NCBI RefSeq assembly: GCF_000242615.2
Contig: NZ_KI912268.1
Coordinates: 3,170,341-3,234,340, forward strand
Length of the DNA stretch: 64,000 bases
DNA from: Holophaga foetida DSM 6591
GTDB lineage: Bacteria > Acidobacteriota > Holophagae > Holophagales > Holophagaceae
Direction of reading: 5' to 3'
Shown here in pieces: positions 33,743 through 42,823 of the stretch. The first letter of the stretch is position 1; each line of letters starts with the position of its first letter. The notes under the pieces are model-generated. The model did not search any database, was not told the DNA's origin, and saw nothing but the letters and a program-made list of their open reading frames with translations. A program made the position numbers and the translations under genes.

Positions 33743-34711
33743 TCAGCGCAGGGTGTTGGAATCGCCGTCGAAGCGGTCAGTCACCTTGAGGCGGTTCAGG
33801 GCGTTGATATCAGGTTGGAGGGGCACCTGGCCGCATTCCTTGATGATGCCCTGTCCGGCCGGGGAGAGGGCGAAGGAGAGGAATCCCCTGAGGAGCGGGG
33901 TGGTCCCTTTCTTGGGGTCCTTGTTGATATAGGCGTACAGGAAGCGGCAGAGGGGATACTCGCCGGAGGTGACCGTTGCGGCATTGGCTTCCACGGGCTC
34001 TTTGGACCCCTTGGGCACCAGGGGAACGATCCGGGTGGAGGAGAACTTTTCGATCATGTTGCCGTAGGCGATGGCCGCCTGATTGGCCGCCAGTTCCTCG
34101 GTCAGGGTGGTGGCGTCCATGTTGCCCCGGATGGGGAGGCGGGGGCGCCCCTTCATGGTCAGGGTCTCGTTGAGGAGCCAGTAGTTGCCGGAGTCGGCGG
34201 GACGCCCGAAGCGTTCGATGGGGCGATTCTCCCAGCCGCCCTGCTTGAGTCCCAGGTCGCCCCAGGTGGTGACATCCTTGGGCCAGCCCTGGCGGCGGTC
34301 GATGCTGTAGATGGCGTCCAGCTGCTCGACCTTGATCTCCTTGATCGGATTGTTCTTGTTGACCAGCACCACCAACGCATCCATGGCGATGGCGACGCGG
34401 GTTGGGGAGTAGCCCCACTTGGCGATGAAGGCGGCCTCCTCCTCTGGCTGGAGGTCCCTTCCCATGAGGGCGATCTGGGTGCTGCCCTCCGTGAGCTCCT
34501 TCATGGCCTGGGACTCTCCGATAATCTGGACATCAGGAACGACGCCGGGGGTCCTGCCGGCATAGGCGCCGGTCAGGACGGCGGTGATGTAGAACATGCC
34601 CTGGAATCCCTTGGCGACAAGGGGTTGGGGGGCCTGGGCTGGCGCTTGGCTCAGGCAGACGAGGCTCAGGACAACTGGGGTGAGGGTTCTGCGAAGAAAG
34701 GACATGGCCAT
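33743..34711 (-). CDS. PstS-like phosphate-type substrate-binding protein
   Basis: The 322-residue protein has a signal peptide (about 1-25) and a periplasmic-binding fold of the PstS type, with GESQAMKELTEGSTQIALMGRDL, DALVVLVNKNNPIKEIKVEQLDAIYS and a late SGEYPLCRFLYAYINK segment. The usual PstS phosphate loop is not clear. AGGAGG precedes the ATG by 8 bases. No pst permease or phoU is nearby, so this is an orphan binding protein whose ligand (phosphate or other oxyanion) is uncertain. Confidence 0.75.
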   Translation of the reverse strand: MAMSFLRRTLTPVVLSLVCLSQAPAQAPQPLVAKGFQGMFYITAVLTGAYAGRTPGVVPDVQIIGESQAMKELTEGSTQIALMGRDLQPEEEAAFIAKWGYSPTRVAIAMDALVVLVNKNNPIKEIKVEQLDAIYSIDRRQGWPKDVTTWGDLGLKQGGWENRPIERFGRPADSGNYWLLNETLTMKGRPRLPIRGNMDATTLTEELAANQAAIAYGNMIEKFSSTRIVPLVPKGSKEPVEANAATVTSGEYPLCRFLYAYINKDPKKGTTPLLRGFLSFALSPAGQGIIKECGQVPLQPDINALNRLKVTDRFDGDSNTLR

Positions 34712-34866
34712 GATGGATACCTCCTGGCATGTGGCATACTCTGCCGATACGAACCTTCCATCGACCCTGGGGGCGGTGGCATGAATTTCTGCATGATTTT
34801 TTGGAGATTTTACAATCGGGTAAGCTCGGGTTCAAGAAACATATCACCCGCTTTCCCCGAATTTGT

Positions 34867-35955
34867 CTACTGTCCAAGCGTCCGGCGGTGAATGCCCATC
34901 ACGAGGCCCAAGGCCAGGAAGTAGCTGACAGTGCTGCTTCCACCGGCGCTGAAGAATGGGAGGACCATGCCCTTATTGGGCAGGATTCCGATGACCATGC
35001 CAACATTGACGAAGATATGCAGAGCAAAGATTCCGGCCGCTCCTACACAGAAATAAACCTCTGAGGCCTTTCTCGCAGCACGGCCGATATCCAGGATGCG
35101 GTTGAGGAGAAGTCCGAAGAGTCCCAAGGCGATAAGGACGCCCAGAAATCCCCGTTCCTCGGCCCAGACGGAAAAGACGAAGTCCGTGGTTTTAACTGGC
35201 AGGAAGTTGAGCTGGGTCTGGGTGCCGCTGGTGAAACCCTTGCCCAGGATCCCGCCTGCGCCGATGGCGATGCGGCTCTGGTTGATCTGGTAGCCCTTGC
35301 CCTGGAGGTCTGCATTCGGATTGAGGAAGGTCATGACCCGCTGCTTCTGGTAGGGCTTGAGGACCTTCTGCCAGGCGAAGACCCCAAGCAAGGCCATGAG
35401 GACCAGTCCCAGGGCCACCCACTTGGCCTTCAGGCCCCGGATCAGGGGAATGAGGAGCAGGATGGGCAGGAAGCTGATGGCCATGCCGAGGTCGGGCTGC
35501 TTGAGTACCAGGAGCATGGGGAAGAAAGCCAGTCCCGCGACGCCGAACAACTCCCAGGTGAGGATCTCCGTGGGGGGCTTGGTGCCAAGGCGGTGGGCCA
35601 CGAAGAGCAGTGCAAGCCACTTCATGAGTTCTGAAGGCTGGAAGGTGAGCCCGCCCACCATGATCCAGCGCTGGGCACCTCCGATCTTCTTGCCGATGGC
35701 GAAGACCGCCAGGAGGCTGAGGATTCCCAGGGCATAGAAGATTGCACTACCCCGGAAGAGTCGTGCCGGATTCATGTGAGCCACCGCCAGCATGGCTCCG
35801 AAGCCCAGGACCATCCATCCCGCCTGCTTGATCCACATGTGCCCCTGGCTGGCGCTTCCCCGCCCTGCGGAAAAGATGGTGAGGAGCCCCATGAAGGTGA
35901 GGAGTCCCATGGCCATCAGGAGGCGGCGATCCAGGGTATTGAAGGAGATCTTCAT
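34867..35955 (-). CDS. rodA: Rod-shape peptidoglycan glycosyltransferase RodA
   Basis: The 362-residue SEDS-family membrane protein has ten TM segments, the RIAIGAGGILGKGF motif, TDFVFSVWAEERGFLG and the C-terminal GMVLPFFSAGGSSTVSYF signature. It polymerises lipid II in the elongasome together with PBP2. Its start overlaps the mrdA stop by 4 bases, so translation is coupled. It is the last gene of the mre-mrd cluster. Confidence 0.93.
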   Translation of the reverse strand: MKISFNTLDRRLLMAMGLLTFMGLLTIFSAGRGSASQGHMWIKQAGWMVLGFGAMLAVAHMNPARLFRGSAIFYALGILSLLAVFAIGKKIGGAQRWIMVGGLTFQPSELMKWLALLFVAHRLGTKPPTEILTWELFGVAGLAFFPMLLVLKQPDLGMAISFLPILLLIPLIRGLKAKWVALGLVLMALLGVFAWQKVLKPYQKQRVMTFLNPNADLQGKGYQINQSRIAIGAGGILGKGFTSGTQTQLNFLPVKTTDFVFSVWAEERGFLGVLIALGLFGLLLNRILDIGRAARKASEVYFCVGAAGIFALHIFVNVGMVIGILPNKGMVLPFFSAGGSSTVSYFLALGLVMGIHRRTLGQ

Positions 35956-37766
35956 GGGGCCTCCCCCTCCTCATCAGGCTGGAAGGAGGAGAACGGCTTG
36001 ACCGCCGGGGGTGGCAAGGGCTTGACGGGGCGCTGGATGAACCAGTATTCGCAGAGTTTCTTGGCGATGGGGGCCGCGCTGCTGGCACCGAATCCGGCGT
36101 TCTCCACCACGACTGCGAAGGCGATCTGGGGATTGCCGTGGGGCGCATACCCGGCGAAAAGACCATTGTCCCGGAGCTTCTTGGCCAGGCCAGCATAGTG
36201 GGAGCGATCTACGAAGGTGGTGACTTGGCTGGTGCCGGTCTTGCCAGCGATGGCCAGATTGGGCATGGCGATGCTGCGGGCTGTGCCGTTGCGCACCACC
36301 TCGTTGAGTCCCTGATCCAGCGCGGCCCAGGTATTCGGATCCATGCCGGAGTTCTGGGTGGGTGGGGGGGGGATGGGGGCCAGCTTGCCTGTTGTCTCGT
36401 CACGCATTCCGTAGAGCAAGTGGGGCGTGAAGAGCTTTCCCCGGGTGGCCAGGGCCGCGTAGAACCGTGCGAGCGAAATGGGCGTGACGCCGTTGGCACC
36501 CTGGCCGATGGATACGCTGATGGTCTCGCCCGCGTACCACTTGGGTTCCTTGGGGCGGGCCTTTTTCACCCATTCCCGGCTGGGCACCCGGGAAGCCGAC
36601 TCATGGAGGAGATCCACACCGGTGCGGTCAGCCAACCCGTATTTCACGGCAGCGGCGTGGATTTCATCGATATCCAGGCGCTGGCCCAGCTCGTAGAAGT
36701 AGATGTCGCAACTGACTGTAATGGCCTGGATCAGATCCACGGACCCATGGACGCCGTCGCAGCGGAAGTCCCGCCCGTAAAAGTTCTTGTGGCCGCTGCA
36801 GGTGAAACGCGTGCTGGGGGTGATGATGCCCTTGTCCAGGGCCGCCAGGGCCGTCAGGAGCTTGAAGGTGGACCCCGGGGGGTAGAGGCCCTGGGTGGCC
36901 CGGTTCAGCATGGGGCGCACGGGGTTCTGCCAGAATTCCTTCACCTGCTCCTGGGTGAGTCGGTTCAGGAACAGGTTGGGATCGTAGGAGGGGCTGGAAT
37001 ACATGGCCAGGATCCCGCCATCCCTGAGATCAATGACGACTCCGGCTCCGTTCTCGGTGCCGAAGGACTCCTGGAGCACTCGCTGGAGGCCTGCGTCCAG
37101 GGTGAGGAAGACGCTCTTGCCCGGAACGGATTCCATAAGACCCCGGAGGGCCACCTCGCGGCCCAGATGATCCACCACGATGCGACGCTCACCGTCCACG
37201 CCCTTCAATATCTCGTTGTGACTGGCTTCCAGACCGCTTTTCCCGATGATCTCGCCCAGCTGGTACTTGCCAGGGGTTTTTTTCATCAGGCTCTCGTCCA
37301 CCTCACCCACATAGCCAAGCAGGTGTCCGGCGAGATCCTGGCCCAGATAGACCCTTCGCGGGGCGGTCTCGATGCTCAGAAACGGGAAGCGCGCCCGCAG
37401 GAGTTCCGCCTGAGCCAGCCCCACCTCGTCCAGGTTGTCCTGGATGATCACCATCCGGTTGCTTCCAGCCTGGCGGCTGGCCTGGATGCGCCGCTTCAGA
37501 TCGATGGGGTCGCGCTGGAGCGCCAGGGCCAGGGCCTCGATCAGGGCCGGGTCTTTGGGAAGCTCCTCGGCCTGGATGACCAAGTGCAGGGCTCGGCGAT
37601 TGTCCACCAGCTTGTTGCCGTTGCGGTCATAGATGACTCCCCGGGGAGCCGGGCTTGTGCGGGTCTTGATGGCTTGGCGATCTGCCATTTCCCGCATCTC
37701 GCGGCGCTTCACGAGCTGGACCCAGCCATAGGCTGCGAGAAGCCCCAGGATCATGAGCCAGGCCAA
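35952..37766 (-). CDS. mrdA: Penicillin-binding protein 2 (elongasome transpeptidase)
   Basis: The 604-residue protein has an N-terminal TM helix, a PBP dimerisation domain (TSPAPRGVIYDRNGNKLVDN) and a transpeptidase domain with the active Ser in YPPGSTFKLLTAL, the SxD-type second motif in VSCDIYFYELG, and KTGTSQ. The TTG at 37766 is the first conventional start codon. A CTG at 37820, 5 bases after GGAGGT, would add a basic 18-residue cytoplasmic stretch (ending KRLELGKV) and may be the true start. It partners RodA. Confidence 0.92.
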   Translation of the reverse strand: MAWLMILGLLAAYGWVQLVKRREMREMADRQAIKTRTSPAPRGVIYDRNGNKLVDNRRALHLVIQAEELPKDPALIEALALALQRDPIDLKRRIQASRQAGSNRMVIIQDNLDEVGLAQAELLRARFPFLSIETAPRRVYLGQDLAGHLLGYVGEVDESLMKKTPGKYQLGEIIGKSGLEASHNEILKGVDGERRIVVDHLGREVALRGLMESVPGKSVFLTLDAGLQRVLQESFGTENGAGVVIDLRDGGILAMYSSPSYDPNLFLNRLTQEQVKEFWQNPVRPMLNRATQGLYPPGSTFKLLTALAALDKGIITPSTRFTCSGHKNFYGRDFRCDGVHGSVDLIQAITVSCDIYFYELGQRLDIDEIHAAAVKYGLADRTGVDLLHESASRVPSREWVKKARPKEPKWYAGETISVSIGQGANGVTPISLARFYAALATRGKLFTPHLLYGMRDETTGKLAPIPPPPTQNSGMDPNTWAALDQGLNEVVRNGTARSIAMPNLAIAGKTGTSQVTTFVDRSHYAGLAKKLRDNGLFAGYAPHGNPQIAFAVVVENAGFGASSAAPIAKKLCEYWFIQRPVKPLPPPAVKPFSSFQPDEEGEAP

Positions 37767-37823
37767 GACCTTGCCCAGCTCCAGTCGCTTGATGATCAGA
37801 TGGCGTCCGCGGGAATCCAGAGC

Positions 37824-38306
37824 TCACCTCCGGCGGACTGGCAGGTGGAGGCGGAGGGAGAGGGTTCCCCAGACCGGAATGGTCAGCAGGACCCAGAGCC
37901 ATCCCATGCCCCAGGCGTGGGGGCCGGCGGTCAAGCGCACCAAGAGGTGGGTGAGAACGAAGTGACCCAGGGAGAAGGCTGCCAACTGCCCCCAGTAGGA
38001 GGTTTTGTGGTCCGGCGGCCTGTTCTTGAAGTGCCATTGGGTCAGGGCGCAAAGGGTCATGTTGGCCAGGGCCGTGCCACCCATCTGGGGGTACATCCGG
38101 AGGCTGCCTTCCAGAATCCAGCCTCCGGCAGCGGCCCAGAGCATGGCCACCAGAGGGGATTCAAAGCCGGAGGCCACCGCAAGCACCAGGAATGCTTGGA
38201 AGATCGCCTGGGGGCCGGGCCAGGGGCTGGACAGGATGATGGCTGCGAAGCAGAGAAGGCCGAGGGCGCAGCGCCAGACTGGGGCCAGGGGGGCGGGCTG
38301 GCTCAT
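37824..38306 (-). CDS. mreD: MreD-like rod-shape membrane protein
   Basis: The 160-residue protein is hydrophobic, with about five TM segments. It lies in the place of mreD between mreC and mrdA and overlaps mreC by 4 bases. MreD sequences are poorly conserved; the call rests on size, hydrophobicity and gene order. Confidence 0.8.
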   Translation of the reverse strand: MSQPAPLAPVWRCALGLLCFAAIILSSPWPGPQAIFQAFLVLAVASGFESPLVAMLWAAAGGWILEGSLRMYPQMGGTALANMTLCALTQWHFKNRPPDHKTSYWGQLAAFSLGHFVLTHLLVRLTAGPHAWGMGWLWVLLTIPVWGTLSLRLHLPVRRR

Positions 38307-39166
38307 GGCTTGACCTTCCCTTCACGGGGGGCGGGGACAGGAAGGTCGATCCTGGGCTGGGTGGGAAGAATGAGCACCTGGTGCACCCGATTCAGAGGGG
38401 CCGCCAGGGCGACATCCACCTGGAGCTCCGGCCCCTCGGGGCGGCTGCCCACCACGTAGCCCACCAGGAGTCCCCGGGGGAAGACCCGGTCCAGACCGGA
38501 TGTATACACGGGCTCGCCCACCTGGACCACTTCCTGGCTGCCGATGTAGCGGATCTCCGCCCGGCCTGGGCCCACCCCCTGGAGTACACCGGTTGCACGG
38601 CTCTGGGCCAGCATGACAGCGGTGGACGAGTTGTAGGCATCCAGGGGGAGGAGGCTGGACTCCCGCTGGGAGACCTCCCAGATCCGGCCCACCACGCCCT
38701 CGGGGCAGAACACCCCCTGGTCCCTCACCAAGCCTGCATCCAGGCCCTGGTCCAGGATCATTCCCCCGAAGGGGGCGGTCCGCACATTGACCATGACCCG
38801 GGCGGCTTTCATCTCAAGGGGGACCTGCTTCTTCAGGCCCAGGATGCGGATGGCTTCATCGGCCTCCTGGAGGCGCGGGGCCTGGCGGGCGTTCTCCATC
38901 TGGAGGCTCTCAAGCCGCTGGCGGACCATGGCCAGCTCGTACTGGGCCCGTTCCAGATTCCGGGTGTGTTCGGCCCTGTTGGCCCGACTCCGCAGCAGGG
39001 GGGCCGAGAGCTTCTGGACTGGCCAGGAGAGGGTGCCCAGCAGGGCTTGCCAGCGAGTGGAATGCCCATGGCCGAGGACCACCCATCCGAGGTGGCCCAG
39101 CCAGAGGGCCAGGATCGCATAGCGGCGCCTTCCGGCTGGGGTCCACCCCCAGGGGCGCGGCCTCAC
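38303..39166 (-). CDS. mreC: Rod-shape protein MreC
   Basis: The 287-residue protein has one N-terminal TM helix, a coiled coil (about 55-105: NRAEHTRNLERAQYELAMVR) and the periplasmic beta domain with GLVRDQGVFCPEGVVGRIWEV and the late VYTSGLDRVFPRGLLVGYV, typical of MreC. It starts with GTG. It links MreB filaments to the periplasmic wall synthases. Confidence 0.9.
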   Translation of the reverse strand: MRPRPWGWTPAGRRRYAILALWLGHLGWVVLGHGHSTRWQALLGTLSWPVQKLSAPLLRSRANRAEHTRNLERAQYELAMVRQRLESLQMENARQAPRLQEADEAIRILGLKKQVPLEMKAARVMVNVRTAPFGGMILDQGLDAGLVRDQGVFCPEGVVGRIWEVSQRESSLLPLDAYNSSTAVMLAQSRATGVLQGVGPGRAEIRYIGSQEVVQVGEPVYTSGLDRVFPRGLLVGYVVGSRPEGPELQVDVALAAPLNRVHQVLILPTQPRIDLPVPAPREGKVKP

Positions 39167-39215
39167 GGGAGCAGCCCCGCAGGATGGCGGCGGGATCGAC
39201 AGCGCTTCATTGCGC

Positions 39216-40259
39216 TCAGTCCAGGATCTGGATGCGCCTCAGGAAGGGGATGTCCTCCAGGAGCACTGCGGTGCCACGGACCACGGCCGTCTCGGGGTTT
39301 TCGGCGCGATAGCAGGGGAGGTGGGTCTCCTTGCTGATGCGGATGTCCAGTCCCTGGATCTTGGAGCCACCGCCGGTGAGGCAGATGCCGCGCTCAATGA
39401 GGTCCGCAGCCAGCTGGGGAGGGGTCTCGTTGAGCGCTTTGCGCACCAGATCCACAATGGCGCTGATGGGATCCGCCAGGGCCTCCCGGATCTCGTTGTC
39501 GTTCAGGGTGAGCGTCTTGGGCAGGCCTTCGAACTGATCCCGGCCGGAGACGGTCATGGTGCGGACCTTGTCGGAGGGGAAAGCTGAGCCGAGGTTCCAC
39601 TTCACCTCCTCCGCCGCCGCTTCGGAGATGAGCACATTGTACTTCTCGCGGATGTAGGTGATGATTGCCTCGTCCATCTCGTCACCGGCGATGAGGAGGG
39701 AGTCCGAGAACACCTTGCCGTTGTAAGAGATGACAGCCACGTCCGTGGTGCCGCCGCCCACATCCACGATCATGCAGCCCCGCTTCTCGTTGATGGCCAG
39801 CCCGGCGCCGATGGCGGCGACCATGGTCTGGTCGACGAGAAAGACTTCGCCGGCCTTGGCGTCGTAGCAGACCTGCTTCACAGCGCGGCGGGCTACCTGG
39901 TGGGCCCGGGGCGGCACGCTCACCACGATGCGCGTGCGGGCCAGGCCGCGGTTGGGGCGGGCCTTCTTGATGAATGCGGCCAGCATCTTCTCGGCGGCAT
40001 CCACCTCATAGATCATGCCGTCCTTCATGGGGCGGATGGTGACAACACCCTGAGGGGCGCGGCCGAGGAGCTGCTTGGCCTCGTCGCCCACAGCTTCGAC
40101 TTCGTGGGTGGAGGTATTGAGAGCTACGATGGACGGCTCGTAAATGATGATCCGTCCAGACTGCTTGGTGTGTATCAGCACCGAGGCGGTGCCCAGATCG
40201 ATGGCGAGATCCGAGGTGAACAGGTTCGACCAGAATTGAGTCTGAAAAGGGTTGGGCAC
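39216..40259 (-). CDS. mreB: Cell-shape actin homolog MreB
   Basis: The 347-residue protein has the actin-family nucleotide motifs: DLAIDLGTASVLIH (phosphate 1), MIVDVGGGTTDVAVIS (phosphate 2) and GICLTGGGSKIQGL (adenosine). It organises lateral wall growth from the cytoplasm. It is the first gene of the mreBCD-mrdA-rodA cluster; the promoter must lie in the 97 bases it shares with the divergent lipoprotein gene. Confidence 0.95.
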   Translation of the reverse strand: MPNPFQTQFWSNLFTSDLAIDLGTASVLIHTKQSGRIIIYEPSIVALNTSTHEVEAVGDEAKQLLGRAPQGVVTIRPMKDGMIYEVDAAEKMLAAFIKKARPNRGLARTRIVVSVPPRAHQVARRAVKQVCYDAKAGEVFLVDQTMVAAIGAGLAINEKRGCMIVDVGGGTTDVAVISYNGKVFSDSLLIAGDEMDEAIITYIREKYNVLISEAAAEEVKWNLGSAFPSDKVRTMTVSGRDQFEGLPKTLTLNDNEIREALADPISAIVDLVRKALNETPPQLAADLIERGICLTGGGSKIQGLDIRISKETHLPCYRAENPETAVVRGTAVLLEDIPFLRRIQILD

Positions 40260-40356
40260 GTCAACTCCAAGGGACCCTCAAGGATGCCACGGAACTGGGG
40301 TTCCCACAAAACCCAGGAGCCTGTCATCCTGGATCGTTACGGCAAAGGAGTTGAGC

Positions 40357-41022
40357 ATGAAGATTCGCATGACGCATGTGGCCGGGATGGCCGGTCTGGT
40401 GACAATGCTGGCCATCGGGTGCAGCAAGGTCCCCAAGGACACGAGCCTGGTGGTGGCCAGCGTGGGCGGAGAGAAGATCACCCTCAACCAGTTCACTGAT
40501 CTGGTGAAGGCGGCGGCCGGGGACGAGGCCAAGGCCAAGGAAGTCCTGAGTGGCGAGGCCATGCGGGAGCAGCGCAACCGCTTCCTCGAATCCCTGGTGC
40601 AGGATAAGGCGGTCATCGCGATGGCCAAGGCCCAGGGCCTGGAGAAGGATGCCAAGGTCAAGGCCCAGCTCGAGCAGGTCACGGCCCGGGTCTACATGCA
40701 GTCCCTTATCGAGAAGCGGGCCGGACAGCCCAGTGATGCCGAGTTGAAGGCGATGCTGGAGAAGCTCATGAAGTCCCAGGCCGAGCCCGGCAAGCCTGCT
40801 CCCCAGATGCCTCCCTTCGAGGCCGTCAAGCCCCAGCTCATCAACCTCTGGCGCCAGGACAAGATGCAGACCCTCGTGGATACCCTGCTCAAGGAAGCCC
40901 AGCAGAAGTCCCCCGTCAACTATGCCGAGGGCTACAAGCCCACGCCGGTGGCACAGGTTCCTCAGGGGCAGGTGCCTCAGCAGCCCGCCCAGCCCGCTCC
41001 TGCGGCCCCCAAGGCCAAGTAG
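40357..41022 (+). CDS. SurA-N/peptidyl-prolyl-isomerase-like lipoprotein
   Basis: The 221-residue protein starts after AAAGGAG. Residues 1-22 form a lipoprotein signal with lipobox LAIGC. The rest resembles the N-terminal chaperone domain of SurA/PrsA-type foldases (VASVGGEKITLNQFTDLVKAA, RNRFLESLVQDKAVIAMAKAQGLEKDAKVKAQLEQ). The rotamase domain is missing and the end is Pro/Ala/Gln-rich. It is probably a periplasmic chaperone or assembly factor. Confidence 0.7.
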   Translation: MKIRMTHVAGMAGLVTMLAIGCSKVPKDTSLVVASVGGEKITLNQFTDLVKAAAGDEAKAKEVLSGEAMREQRNRFLESLVQDKAVIAMAKAQGLEKDAKVKAQLEQVTARVYMQSLIEKRAGQPSDAELKAMLEKLMKSQAEPGKPAPQMPPFEAVKPQLINLWRQDKMQTLVDTLLKEAQQKSPVNYAEGYKPTPVAQVPQGQVPQQPAQPAPAAPKAK

Positions 41023-41050
41023 TAGCCGTTCCGATCTGTTTCAAGGCCGG

Positions 41051-41087
41051 GAAAAAGGACGCCCCCAATTGCGGGGCGTCCTTTTTC
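41051..41087 (+). terminator. Rho-independent terminator after the SurA-N-like gene
   Basis: AAAAAGGACGCCCC and GGGGCGTCCTTTTT form a 14-bp stem around a 7-base loop, ending in Ts, 29 bases after the stop. Confidence 0.9.
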
Positions 41088-41310
41088 CTATCGTACCAAG
41101 ATGTGCACCCGGGGGCTCTGGTCTGGTTGCAAAGGCCATTGATGATGTCATCGGTACGATCGATGGGTATATATATAGATTCGATAACGGTGATCTGGGA
41201 ATTAGTGTTAGCCTGGGCCCACGTCATCAATTCATCGATATTCAATGCCTATCGGGCTAGGGCTTTTATGCCTTTTTGCCTCCTAAACAACATAACTCTG
41301 GAGAACTGTA

Positions 41311-42600
41311 ATGGCTGAAAACATCCTAGATAACCCGGCTCTGGAGAAAGCGGCGGCGGGTTCCATCCACTATCCGGCCTTCCGCTGGTACATGATGCTC
41401 GTGATGCTGGTGGCTACGGCCTCCCAGACGGTGGTCATGATCGCCCCCGCCTCCATGGTGGAGTTCATCGCCCACTCCCTGGGCATCGGGGTGGGACCCA
41501 CCACTGCGATCATGATGGGCATCTGGAACCTGATCGGCCCCGCGGGAACCATCGTGGCCGGATTCTACGTCCATCGGGTTGGCATCACGAAGATGCTGAT
41601 CCTGGGCTCCCTTCTGCTGATCATTCCCAGCCTGCTCTATCCGGTCGTGGGCAACAACCTCCCGGCCATCGTCGTCCTTCGTGTCCTCCAGCCCCTTGGG
41701 GTGGGGCCCATCTATGCCATCGCCGTCACGATGGCTGCCACTTGGTTCCCCCCCAAGGAGCGCAGCATGGTGGCCGGGCTACAGGGCTTCGCCACCTCCC
41801 TGGGTGTGGCGGTGGGCTTCGCGCTCGCTCCGGCGGCCTTTGCTGCCACTCATCAGAACTGGCTGGCCATGATGGCCTGCATGGCCGTCGTCCCAGCCAT
41901 CGGCTTCGTCATGTCCCTGGTGATCCCCTTTGGGCCCAAGGCGCCTCAGGCCAAGGAGACGCACCTGGATGCGGCGGCCATGCAGAAGGACTGGAAGATG
42001 GCCACCAGTGAGCCCGTGTTCTACGTCGGGATCGCGACCATGTTCCTGCTCTGCTGGTGCTTCGTCTCCCTCAATGACCTGACTCCGGGGTACTTCGCCG
42101 TGAGCCAGCCCATGGGGGTCGGTTATGGTCCAGTCGTCGCCGGCAAGCTGATGGCCACAGTCCAGGTCGCCTTCATGATCGGTGCCGCCGCTCTCGGCCC
42201 CATCTTTGAAAAGGTGTTCAAGGAGAATGCCCGTTCCACCATGACCGTCGGCTTCCTCTTCTTTGCAATCTTCGTCGTCTCCATCAACTTCCCCATGGTA
42301 TACGGCAACATGAGGGTCCTATACCCGGTGCTTGCCCTGGCCGGCTTCTTCCTTGCCTGGGTCATCCCCACTGGCATCGCCTTCGTGACCCTCCACTACC
42401 CCGCTCACTTGGCAGGGAAGATCAACGGGCTCTGGTTCGGCATCGGCCTCTTCGCTGGCGTGCCCGCCATCGGCCTGGGCTCCACCCTCCTGGCCAAGAC
42501 CGGCAATTACCACGCCTCGATTTACGTCGTCACGGCGGTGGCCGTGGTCGGCGCCATCGTGGCCCGCTTCATGGTCCCTCCCAAATCCTTCCGCTGCTAG
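41311..42600 (+). CDS. MFS transporter, tandem copy 1
   Basis: The 429-residue protein has 12 hydrophobic segments and MFS features (FYVHRVGITKMLIL after TM2, RSMVAGLQGFATSLGVAVGFAL near TM5). The loop with CVSLNDLTPGYF-like sequence and the end PPKSFRC are shared with the next gene. The 12-TM pattern resembles organic-anion or nitrate-type MFS carriers, but the substrate cannot be told. The upstream gap contains an unusually A/T-rich TATATATATAG run near 41170, likely part of its promoter. Confidence 0.8.
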   Translation: MAENILDNPALEKAAAGSIHYPAFRWYMMLVMLVATASQTVVMIAPASMVEFIAHSLGIGVGPTTAIMMGIWNLIGPAGTIVAGFYVHRVGITKMLILGSLLLIIPSLLYPVVGNNLPAIVVLRVLQPLGVGPIYAIAVTMAATWFPPKERSMVAGLQGFATSLGVAVGFALAPAAFAATHQNWLAMMACMAVVPAIGFVMSLVIPFGPKAPQAKETHLDAAAMQKDWKMATSEPVFYVGIATMFLLCWCFVSLNDLTPGYFAVSQPMGVGYGPVVAGKLMATVQVAFMIGAAALGPIFEKVFKENARSTMTVGFLFFAIFVVSINFPMVYGNMRVLYPVLALAGFFLAWVIPTGIAFVTLHYPAHLAGKINGLWFGIGLFAGVPAIGLGSTLLAKTGNYHASIYVVTAVAVVGAIVARFMVPPKSFRC

Positions 42601-42622
42601 CCGACTTGAATCCATACTCCGC

Positions 42623-42649
42623 AAAAGGGCGCCGATCAGGCGCCTTTTT
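42623..42649 (+). terminator. Rho-independent terminator after MFS copy 1
   Basis: AAAAGGGCGCC and GGCGCCTTTTT form a stem with a 5-base loop and a T tail, 22 bases after the stop. The arms differ by one G. Confidence 0.85.
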
Positions 42650-42823
42650 GATTTCAAGGATACGGAAAATTGATGATTGCGGACGGCTTTCGATGGTAGG
42701 CTGCGGGCAGATTCCGCCCCAAATCATCCTTCCCCGGGCCCCCAAGCCCAGCGCTTCTGGCTTTTGCATCCGCGGTTAGGACGCCTGTCCTTGCAGGTGT
42801 TCCCCTTTTCAAAGGAGAAGCAG

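Noticed and set aside
33743..34711. Full phosphate uptake operon
   Set aside because: Only the binding protein is present; no pstC, pstA, pstB or phoU follows.
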